Below, in pieces: positions 1-7,187 of a DNA stretch of 52,483 bases; position 1 is the first letter of the stretch, and each line of letters begins with the position of its first letter. The notes beneath the pieces are model-generated. The model saw nothing but the letters and a program-made list of their open reading frames with translations. It was not told the DNA's origin and did not search any database. The position numbers were made by a program, and so were the translations under genes. The stretch lies in contig JAMOVQ010000047.1 in assembly GCA_027067575.1 (NCBI GenBank), positions 1 through 52,483 of the forward strand, in the 5' to 3' direction. This DNA comes from Thermoanaerobaculia bacterium (GTDB lineage: Bacteria > Acidobacteriota > Thermoanaerobaculia > Thermoanaerobaculales > Sulfomarinibacteraceae).

Positions 1-1
1 G

Positions 2-289
2 GGGGGGGGGGGGTGGTGCCTCGTGCTGTCCCGCGGCGGGAGGCTGACGCAACGGATCGGGCTCGCCGGGGCGGTGGCGGCGGCCGGCGCGGGAGCGCTG
101 GACACGGTGGAGAACATGGCGCTCGCCCACGTGATCCTGGGCGGCGCGGCCCGGCCGTGGGCCACGCTGGCCACGGCGTGCGCGGTCCCGAAGTTCGCCC
201 TGGCCGGTCTTGCCGTGCTCGTGCCGGTGGTACTTCTGATCCTCCGAGTGTCGGGGCGCGGAGGAGAGGGGCGGGCGGCTGGGCTATGA
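2..289 (+). CDS. C-terminal fragment of a small membrane protein
   Basis: The reading frame is open to the left edge, so the N-terminus is missing and the true start is outside the window. A GTG at 23 is the first internal start codon. What remains has two or three hydrophobic stretches (around IGLAGAVAAAGAGA and FALAGLAVLVPVVLLIL) separated by a short polar segment with a D-x-x-EN motif. This suggests an integral membrane protein. The stop lies 8 nt before the glycosyltransferase start. The 13-G run at the left edge reads as poly-glycine in this frame and should not be trusted. I do not recognise the family. Confidence 0.5.
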   Translation, partial: GGGGWCLVLSRGGRLTQRIGLAGAVAAAGAGALDTVENMALAHVILGGAARPWATLATACAVPKFALAGLAVLVPVVLLILRVSGRGGEGRAAGL

Positions 290-290
290 T
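285..290 (+). promoter_or_regulatory. -10 box of a probable leaderless promoter (glycosyltransferase operon)
   Basis: TATGAT ends exactly 6 nt before the ATG at 297, so the expected transcription start falls on the start codon. There is no purine-rich ribosome-binding site between them and no convincing -35 box. The same geometry recurs at six other genes in the window. Confidence 0.5.
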
Positions 291-296
291 GCCCGC

Positions 297-3200
297 ATGG
301 AACGGGATCACTCCCTGATCTCGGTGATCGTGCGCACGAAGGACCGCCCCCGGGTGCTGCGGGAGGCGCTCGAGAGCATCGCAGTCCAGACCTGGCGGCC
401 GGTCGAGGCCGTGGTGGTCAACGACGGCGGTTCCGCGGTAGGCGAAATCGTGGAGGCGTTCGGGGGCCGGCTCGACGTGACGCTGCTGGAGCACGAGCGA
501 AGCCGGGGCCGTGTCGAGGCGGCGAACGCGGGGATCTCAGGGGCACGGGGCGAATGGATCGCGTTCCTCGACGACGACGACCTCCTGCTCCCCGAGGGTC
601 TCGAGGCGCTGATGGGGGCCACGGGCGGATGGGCATGTGTGGCGTACGGCCGGGTTCCTGCCGTGCGCTACCCGCCGGAGGGCGGGGAGGCCGGAAGGAC
701 GATCCGGACGTTCGGCATTCCGTTCGACCCCGACCTGCTGCTGTTCGAGAACTTCATCCCCATCGTGGGTTGCCTGATTCCGAGGGAGGCGCTGGAGGCG
801 GTGGGCGGACTGGACGCCTCGCTCGAGGTGTTCGAGGACTGGGACCTGTTCCTCCGCCTGTCGGACCGCCTGGAGTTCCGGTTCGTCGACCGCGAGGTCG
901 CGCGGTACCGCATTTTCGGCGAAGGGTTCATCACCGGAGCCGGGGGGGCGGGACTCCAGCACCGCGGCCGGGTGCGGATCTACGAGAAGCACCGGGAGCG
1001 GTACACCCCCGAGGCGTTGAGCCGGATGGTCGTCGCGGTCAAGGAGCGCCTGGTTCCCGCTGAGCTGGAGCTCGCGGACGCGGAACGGGACCGGCGGCTC
1101 GAGGCGATGGAGGAGGGGATCGCGTACCTGAGGTCGCAGGTCGCTGCGCTCCGGGAGGAGGCCTCCGGCTGGCGCGACCGCGCCCGCACCGCGGAGGAGA
1201 CCCTGCTGGGAACGCTGGGGACACTCCCCTCAGAAACACAAGGGACAGTCCCCTCAGAAATTGGGATTGGGGCGCGATCCACCGAGGGCGGGGTAGATGT
1301 GAAGGAGACACTCCCCATTGACGGCGCGGAACAGGGGACACTCCCCGGCAGCGAGGAAGCACCAGGTTCGAGCGGACCTGCGCTGGGGAGACTCCCCGGG
1401 AGTGAGGCCGTGGAGGGGACACTCCCCGAGGGTGGGCTGCCGAAGGTCTCGGTGGTGATGGTCAACTACAACGGCCGCCACCACCTGGAGCGGTGCCTGC
1501 CGGCTCTCGCCGCGACGCGGGGCGTGCCGCTCGAGCCGATCGTGGTGGACAACGGATCGACGGACGGCTCGGTGGAGTGGCTCCGTGAGGCCCATCCCGA
1601 GGTGGTACTGCTGCCCCAGGGCCGAAACCTGGGGTTCGGGGCGGCGAACGCGATCGGGGTCGCTGCGGCGTCGTCGGAGTGGATCGCGCTGCTCAACACG
1701 GACACCGAGGTGGAGCCGGGCTGGCTGCTTCCGCTGCTCGAGACGATGCAACGTGACCCGGGGATCGGGGCGGCGTGCAGCACGCTGCGGCTGCTCGAGC
1801 GGCCGGAGATCCTCAACGCCCGCGGCGGCGGGATGACGAAGCTCGGTTTCGGCTTCGACCACCGGTTCGGCGAGCCGTACGTGGCCGAGACCGCCGAGCG
1901 GGAGGTGCTGTTCCCGACGGCGGCCGCCATGCTGATGCGCCGGCACGACTTCCAGGCGCTGGGCGGGTTCGATCCGGCCATGTTCATGTACCACGAGGAC
2001 GTGGACCTCGGCCTCCGGATCTGGCTCTCCGGCCAGCGGGTCGTGGTGTGCGGCCGCTCGGTCGTCCGGCACCTGTTCGGGGGGACGACCCGGACCGAGC
2101 GTTCGCTGGCGTGGCGGGAGCGCCTGGGGCAGCGGCACGCGCTGCGCTCCCTCCTCGTCTGCTCCGAGCCCATGACGCTGGCGCGCGCCCTCAAGGGGCT
2201 GCTCGGCCTCTGGTGGCGGCGGCGGGCGTTCGGACGGGCCCTCCACGCCCTCGCCTGGAACCTGCTCCACCTCCCCGGGACGCTCGCGCGCCGGTGGAGG
2301 GTGCAGCGCGTCCGGAGGATCCGCGACCGCGAGCTGTTCGAGCGGTGGCTGATCCTTCCGGGGCCGTGGCCGCCGCCTGCGCCCGAGCTGCCGCGGTCCG
2401 GCGGCCCCGGGAGGAAGACGGACTGGATCGAGAACCCGGTGCTCCGGCCCGGCGAGGCCTCGGCGGTGGGCCGTCTCGGGCCGGGGTGGTATGCCGCCGA
2501 GAACGTGTCGGGCCGGAGGGCGAGGCCGACGTGCGGCCGTGCGGTCTGCTGGCTGAAGGTCGCGCCCTCGGTGACGGGGCGGATCGAGCTCGAGGTCCAC
2601 GTTCCGCCGTCGGCCGCTGGCCGGACGCTGACGGTCCACGCCAACGGCGCGGAGGTCCGCGAGACGCTGGACGGCTCCCTGTGGCAACGGGTGGCCGTGT
2701 GGACGGCCTCCACGTCCCAGGGGATCGTCACGGTGGAGATCGATGTCCCCGAGTGGATCCCCCACGAGCTCGAGGGGAACTGGGACTTCCGCCGTCTGGG
2801 TTGCGCCGTCGCCTCCGTCCGGTTCGTGCCCGACGAGCCGGTCCGGACCACGGAGGAGCCGCTCGTCACCGTGTTGATCCCGACCTACGAACGGGCGGCG
2901 GTTCTCGAACGGACGCTGGAGGCGCTGGCCGGCCAGACGTGGGGACACTTTCAGGTGGTGGTGGTGGACGACGGCTCGTCGGACGGGACGCCGGAGGTGC
3001 TCGAACGGTGGAGCCGGAACGGGCGGCTGGATCTCGTGGCGCTCCGTCAGGAGAACTCGGGTCAGGGAATCGCCCGGAACCGCGGGCTGGCCCACGCACG
3101 GGGCGACCTCGTCCTCTTCCTCGGCGACGACACCATCCCGGAGCCCGGGCTCGTGGAGGCCCACGTCGCGATGCACCGGAGGACCGAAGGGCCGTGCGCG

Positions 3201-3773
3201 GTGGTGGGGTACACGGGGTGGGACCCGGAGACGGTGCGGGAGACCTCGGCGCTGCGGTACGCCAACGAGGAGGGTCCCCAGTTCGGGTACGGGCACATGC
3301 GCCACGGCGAGGAGGTGCCGTACACCTGCTTCTACACCTCCAACGTGTCCCTGCCGCGGGAGGTCCTCGGCGGGGAGCCGTTCGATCCCACGTTCCGCGT
3401 CTACGGGTGGGAGGACGTGGAGCTGGGCTACAGGCTGGCGTTGCGGGGCCTCCCCATCGTCTACGCGGCGAACGCCAGGACGCGCCACGCCCACCCGATG
3501 ACGTTCTCCCAGCTGATCCGGCGGCAGATCCGGGTGGGGGAGAGCCTCGACACCCTCCTCGCGATCCACCCGGGACTCGAGACCGATCCGGTGATGCCGC
3601 CGGCCCGCCCCCCCGCCGTGGTCCGGGTACTCCGGCCGTTCCTGCCGCTGAGTGTCCCCATGCTCTCGCTCCTGGACGGTCTTGGCCTGCCGATCCCGCG
3701 CCGCGTGCTCGCCGCCCACTTCCTTGTCGGCTTTTTCGAGGGGCGGCGGCGGGCGGCGGCCCGGCGGAGGTGA
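297..3773 (+). CDS. Three-domain family-2 glycosyltransferase
   Basis: Predicted cytosolic or membrane-associated polysaccharide glycosyltransferase, 1158 aa. Domain 1 (about residues 5-270) is a GT-A fold starting SVIVRTKDRP with FLDDDDLL. A short coiled coil follows at about 255-302. Domain 2 (about 382-680) starts VSVVMVNYNG with NTDTEVEPG. About 150 residues resembling a beta-sandwich come next. Domain 3 (about 855-1110) starts VTVLIPTYER with LGDDTIPEP and the acceptor-side motif WEDVELGYR. Multi-GT2 proteins of this kind build O-antigen or exopolysaccharide. The linker at residues 307-378 is encoded by six copies of the GGGGACACTCCCC palindrome, giving repeated GTLP/GTVP/GRLP peptides. 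That linker is low-complexity and unlike the flanking domains. No Shine-Dalgarno site is visible; a -10 box sits 6 nt upstream. Confidence 0.9.
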   Translation: MERDHSLISVIVRTKDRPRVLREALESIAVQTWRPVEAVVVNDGGSAVGEIVEAFGGRLDVTLLEHERSRGRVEAANAGISGARGEWIAFLDDDDLLLPEGLEALMGATGGWACVAYGRVPAVRYPPEGGEAGRTIRTFGIPFDPDLLLFENFIPIVGCLIPREALEAVGGLDASLEVFEDWDLFLRLSDRLEFRFVDREVARYRIFGEGFITGAGGAGLQHRGRVRIYEKHRERYTPEALSRMVVAVKERLVPAELELADAERDRRLEAMEEGIAYLRSQVAALREEASGWRDRARTAEETLLGTLGTLPSETQGTVPSEIGIGARSTEGGVDVKETLPIDGAEQGTLPGSEEAPGSSGPALGRLPGSEAVEGTLPEGGLPKVSVVMVNYNGRHHLERCLPALAATRGVPLEPIVVDNGSTDGSVEWLREAHPEVVLLPQGRNLGFGAANAIGVAAASSEWIALLNTDTEVEPGWLLPLLETMQRDPGIGAACSTLRLLERPEILNARGGGMTKLGFGFDHRFGEPYVAETAEREVLFPTAAAMLMRRHDFQALGGFDPAMFMYHEDVDLGLRIWLSGQRVVVCGRSVVRHLFGGTTRTERSLAWRERLGQRHALRSLLVCSEPMTLARALKGLLGLWWRRRAFGRALHALAWNLLHLPGTLARRWRVQRVRRIRDRELFERWLILPGPWPPPAPELPRSGGPGRKTDWIENPVLRPGEASAVGRLGPGWYAAENVSGRRARPTCGRAVCWLKVAPSVTGRIELEVHVPPSAAGRTLTVHANGAEVRETLDGSLWQRVAVWTASTSQGIVTVEIDVPEWIPHELEGNWDFRRLGCAVASVRFVPDEPVRTTEEPLVTVLIPTYERAAVLERTLEALAGQTWGHFQVVVVDDGSSDGTPEVLERWSRNGRLDLVALRQENSGQGIARNRGLAHARGDLVLFLGDDTIPEPGLVEAHVAMHRRTEGPCAVVGYTGWDPETVRETSALRYANEEGPQFGYGHMRHGEEVPYTCFYTSNVSLPREVLGGEPFDPTFRVYGWEDVELGYRLALRGLPIVYAANARTRHAHPMTFSQLIRRQIRVGESLDTLLAIHPGLETDPVMPPARPPAVVRVLRPFLPLSVPMLSLLDGLGLPIPRRVLAAHFLVGFFEGRRRAAARRR
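1217..1427 (+). repeat. Six GGGGACACTCCCC-type palindromes inside a coding sequence
   Basis: Exact 13-mers lie at 1217-1229, 1334-1346 and 1415-1427. Near copies are at 1242-1254 (the GGGGACAGTCCCC variant), 1304-1316 and 1385-1397. A hairpin CAGGT/ACCTG lies between copies (1363-1380). All are read in frame in the glycosyltransferase linker between domains 1 and 2. Confidence 0.9.
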
Positions 3774-3780
3774 GCGCGGC

Positions 3781-5358
3781 GTGGGTGCTCTCTCCGCTCT
3801 CCGCAGGTTCGCGGACGAGGTCCGGCGGCCGGCGTTCCTGTTCGAGCGCTGCTGGAGGGTGCTCGCCTGGCGGCGGTACGCCGGGCTCTACCGCAGGATG
3901 CTCGAGGCCGGGGAACTGCTATCCGTGCCGTCCTCCCCGCCGGCCAATGTCGCGTTCTCCGTCATCATGCCCGTCCACCGGGTGCTCCCGGAGCACCTCG
4001 AGGCCGCGGTGGCGTCCGTCCTCGGCCAGACCGTGCCGCCGCTGGAGCTCGTCCTCGTGGACGACGGGGCCCCGGACCCCGCGGTCACCGCGGCGCTGGA
4101 GCGCCTCGCGGCCGATCCGCGGATCCGCACGGTCCGGTTGCCGGAGAACCGGGGGATCGCGGCGGCGTCGGATGCGGGCGTCCGGGTGGCCCGGGGTGAC
4201 TGGCTGGTGTTCGTCGACCACGACGACCGCCTGCACCCCCGCGCGCTCGAGATCGCGGCGAGGACGCTGGCAGAGGTTCCCGACGCCGGATGGCTGTTCA
4301 CCGACGAGGACACCATCGACAGCGAGGGCCGGCACGGCCGGCCGGTACTGAAACCGGGGTTCTCCCGGCACCTGCTGCTCGGCTTCAACCTCGTCGCCCA
4401 CGCACGGATCCTCCGGCGCGACCTGTTCGAGGCGCTCGGCGGCCACGGGCGGGGCCTCGACGGCGCCCAGGACTGGGACCTCGCCCTGCGTGCGCTGGCC
4501 GCCGGGGCCCGCTTCGTGCATCTTCCTGGGGTGCTGTACCACTGGCGCCGGGTTCCGGGCTCCATGGCCCGGGGAGCGGGGGAGAAGCCGGCGGCGCGGC
4601 GGGCGGCCGTGACCGCGCTCCGGCGGTTCCTCACCGGGGTCGAAGGTGTCTCGGAGGTGACCGTCCGCCCGGCGCTCGCCCACGCCAGCCTGTTCGACGC
4701 CCGCTGGCGGCCCGACGCGTCGATCGGCATGTCGCTGCTCGGCAGTCCCGGAACCGGTGGGCCGCGCGTCCGGGAGCGGATCCCCCTCGACTCGTGGTCC
4801 GCCGAGGCGATCGTGCGTGCCGCCGGACGTGCCGGGGAGCCGTTCGTGCTCGTGGCGCCCGGCCGGGACGTGCCGCCGGAGGCCGTCGAGCGGCTCCTCG
4901 CGCGCGTCCTCGTTCCGGGAACGGCGGTGGTGGCGGCCCGGGGCGTGGACGGCGGGCGGGTGACGGCGAGCGGGTGGTGGGCCGTGGAGGGTGGGGGGAT
5001 TCGCGACCCGTGGGCCGGGCTCTGGCGTGGCGCCGCAGGGGCGTTCAACCTCGCGCTGTTGCCGGGGCCGCGCCTGATGCCGCCGCCCACGGCCTGGGTC
5101 GCCCGGCGGGATGCGTTGCTCGAGGGGTGGGAGGCCGTGGGGAGTGTCCCCATGCCGTGGCGTCTGGGGAGTGTCCCCATGGCGTGGCGTCTGGCGGCAG
5201 GGCTCGACCGGCTGGGGCTGGAGACCGTCACGGTGCCAGGCGCCGACGTGGCCTCGGGGGTTCCGGTTCCCCCGGCGCCCGCGCCCGCGTCCTGTTCCTG
5301 GCGGGAGGCGAGGTGGTGGCGCGAGCTGGGGTTTTCGAAAGGGAGCGATGCGCCATGA
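3781..5358 (+). CDS. Family-2 glycosyltransferase
   Basis: 525-aa glycosyltransferase. The GTG start at 3781 is supported by GGAGGTGA at 3767-3774, 6 nt upstream; the frame is open further upstream but overlaps the previous gene. After a basic amphipathic N-terminus, the GT-A domain (about residues 55-300) starts FSVIMPVHR. It has VDDGAPD, the DHDDRLHP metal/nucleotide-binding motif and, near its end, the acceptor motif QDWDLALR. The C-terminal half is unassigned and contains a 27-bp tandem duplication encoding GSVPMPWRL/GSVPMAWRL. It is the second gene of the polysaccharide operon and overlaps the sulfatase start by ATGA. Confidence 0.88.
   Translation: MGALSALRRFADEVRRPAFLFERCWRVLAWRRYAGLYRRMLEAGELLSVPSSPPANVAFSVIMPVHRVLPEHLEAAVASVLGQTVPPLELVLVDDGAPDPAVTAALERLAADPRIRTVRLPENRGIAAASDAGVRVARGDWLVFVDHDDRLHPRALEIAARTLAEVPDAGWLFTDEDTIDSEGRHGRPVLKPGFSRHLLLGFNLVAHARILRRDLFEALGGHGRGLDGAQDWDLALRALAAGARFVHLPGVLYHWRRVPGSMARGAGEKPAARRAAVTALRRFLTGVEGVSEVTVRPALAHASLFDARWRPDASIGMSLLGSPGTGGPRVRERIPLDSWSAEAIVRAAGRAGEPFVLVAPGRDVPPEAVERLLARVLVPGTAVVAARGVDGGRVTASGWWAVEGGGIRDPWAGLWRGAAGAFNLALLPGPRLMPPPTAWVARRDALLEGWEAVGSVPMPWRLGSVPMAWRLAAGLDRLGLETVTVPGADVASGVPVPPAPAPASCSWREARWWRELGFSKGSDAP
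5139..5192 (+). repeat. 27-bp in-frame tandem duplication starting with the REP palindrome
   Basis: 5139-5165 and 5166-5192 differ at one base. Each starts with GGGGAGTGTCCCC, the reverse complement of the REP 13-mer, and together they encode two 9-aa copies. The 27-bp unit preserves the reading frame. Confidence 0.92.
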
Positions 5359-7187
5359 CGGTCCGGACGGGACGGGAAGGATGGGCGCTGCGGCGGGAAG
5401 GGCGGTGGTTCTGGCTGCTTCCACTCCTCTCGACGCCGGTGCTGTACGGGCTGATGACGCTCGTTGCAGGGAGTGCGTTCGGTGTCGCACTGTCCGGGCA
5501 CGGGTGGATCGGGGATCTGGTGCTGGAGCTGCTGCTCGGGTACGTGCTCCTGGCGTTCTCCCGCAAGGGGACACTCTTCGTCGCCGCTCAGGCGATCCTG
5601 ATGGCGGTCCTGATGCTGGGCAGCGCCGCCAAGGTCGCGGTCTGGGGGTGGCCTCCGCGGCCGGAGGAGATCCTCGCGCTGCCGGAGCTCGTCCGGATCG
5701 TGCCGCCGCTCGTCCGGGCGGCGCTCCTTGCGCCGTTCGTGGCCCTGCTCGTGGTGCTCGCAGTGAACGTCCGGTTCCGCCGGGCCGGCGTCGTGGCACT
5801 CGGACTCGTCGCCGTCCTGATCGCGGGCATCGTCCTCGCACCGGGCGTCGTGGTTCGTATCGCCGATGCCGGAATCCCGCACTCGGCCTGGAACGAGGCG
5901 GAGAACTACCGGACGAGGGGCCCGCTGCTCTACCTGGTGACGGCGGTCTGCCACGCGCGGCTCGCGCGGCCGCATCCGCCCGGAAAGGTGGAGCTTGCTG
6001 CGGCGGTCCGACGGCTCGCCGAACGGGCGTCGGAGACGGGCCGGGTAGGGGAGGGGCCGTCCGCCGGGCGGCGGAACCTGTACATCGTCGTCCTGGAGTC
6101 GTTCTGGGATCCAGCTCCTCTCCGGGCCGCCGGGTTCGATGCCCCGCCCCTCGATCCGGCGTTTCTCTCGCTCTGGGAGCGCGCCGGGAAGAGTCATGCC
6201 CTTTCCGGTGAGTTCGGCGGCGCCACGGCGAACCCGGAGCTCGAGATCCTGTGCGGACTTCCGGCCAGGGCGATCTTCCCGGGCGTGGCGTTCAAGGGAG
6301 CGGTCACCGGCGATCTCCCGTGCCTTCCGCGGCAGCTCGCCGGACAGGGCTGGGCCACGGCGGCGTTCCACCCGAACGTGCCCGATTTCTGGAACCGACG
6401 CTGGGCGTACGCGCGGCTCGGGTTCGGCCGGTTCTTCTCGAAGCGCAACCTCGAGCTCGACGATCTCAACGGGCCGTACCTGGACGACGCCTCGCTCTAC
6501 CGGCAGCTCCTGGCCTGGAGGCCGGGGGAGCGTCCGGTGTTCCGGTACGCCATGACCATCACGGGCCACTGGCCGTACGATCTCGCCCCGCGGCACCGCC
6601 CGGAGATCGCCTGCCGGTCGAAGGTGAAGGACGTCTGCGCCTACGCGCGCCTCGCCAGGCACACCTCGAAGGAGCTCGCGGAGTTCGTGGACACGGTGCT
6701 TCGCGAGGATCCGGATGCCGTGATCGTCGCACTCGGCGACCACCTTCCGGTCCTGGGGACGGCCCTCGCTGGGTACATGGAATCCGGCCTCGTCTCCACG
6801 ACGTGGATCCCGGATCTCTCCGGCGAGGGCCTCGTGACGCTCTCGGCCGTCCCGCTCCTCGTGGTGGACGGACGGAGGGGTCCGCTTCCGGTCGGGACCG
6901 TCGCCCAGTACGAGCTTCCGCGGCTGGTGCTGAAGCTCCTCGGCCGTCCCGTGCCGTACTGGCTCGAGCTCCTCCGGCCTCCGGACGGGATCCACGTTCG
7001 GCCGGTGCCCCAGGGGTTCTTCGTCGTGCCGGACGTGGGGGAGCCGTACTCCTGCATGAAACGGCCGGCACCGCCTGGGTGTCGGGATGCGGGAGCGTGG
7101 CTCCAGGACGTCGTGACGGTCGGCAGGACGATCCTCCTGGGCGGCGGGGTGGGCGAGTTCGAACGCACGAGGCAGGTTGGCCCATGA
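5355..7187 (+). CDS. LTA-synthase-like membrane sulfatase/phosphotransferase
   Basis: 610 aa. The N-terminus has about five membrane segments (residues about 20-170). A periplasmic alkaline-phosphatase/sulfatase-fold domain follows from about residue 240. Visible metal and catalytic elements are VLESF (Glu248), the candidate nucleophile Thr291 in GGATANPE, TGHWPYD, and GDH (Asp462-His463). The family includes LtaS/OpgB-type enzymes that move phosphoglycerol or phosphoethanolamine from a lipid to a glycan. The operon suggests decoration of the polysaccharide made by the upstream glycosyltransferases; the transferred group is not readable from sequence. ATG 5355 overlaps the previous stop (ATGA). 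A degenerate REP-like GGGGACACTCTTC at 5567 may be chance. Confidence 0.83.
   Translation: MTVRTGREGWALRREGRWFWLLPLLSTPVLYGLMTLVAGSAFGVALSGHGWIGDLVLELLLGYVLLAFSRKGTLFVAAQAILMAVLMLGSAAKVAVWGWPPRPEEILALPELVRIVPPLVRAALLAPFVALLVVLAVNVRFRRAGVVALGLVAVLIAGIVLAPGVVVRIADAGIPHSAWNEAENYRTRGPLLYLVTAVCHARLARPHPPGKVELAAAVRRLAERASETGRVGEGPSAGRRNLYIVVLESFWDPAPLRAAGFDAPPLDPAFLSLWERAGKSHALSGEFGGATANPELEILCGLPARAIFPGVAFKGAVTGDLPCLPRQLAGQGWATAAFHPNVPDFWNRRWAYARLGFGRFFSKRNLELDDLNGPYLDDASLYRQLLAWRPGERPVFRYAMTITGHWPYDLAPRHRPEIACRSKVKDVCAYARLARHTSKELAEFVDTVLREDPDAVIVALGDHLPVLGTALAGYMESGLVSTTWIPDLSGEGLVTLSAVPLLVVDGRRGPLPVGTVAQYELPRLVLKLLGRPVPYWLELLRPPDGIHVRPVPQGFFVVPDVGEPYSCMKRPAPPGCRDAGAWLQDVVTVGRTILLGGGVGEFERTRQVGP

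Noticed and set aside
1-13. Run of 13 Gs at the window start as a biological G-tract
   Set aside because: It sits exactly at the left edge and looks like a sequencing or assembly end artefact; it was not used as evidence.
1254-3719. 821-aa open frame on the minus strand inside the glycosyltransferase
   Set aside because: Composition (Arg, Pro, Gly, His rich) and lack of any domain show it is a high-GC shadow of the plus-strand gene. Its GEC-P repeats are just the REP read backwards.
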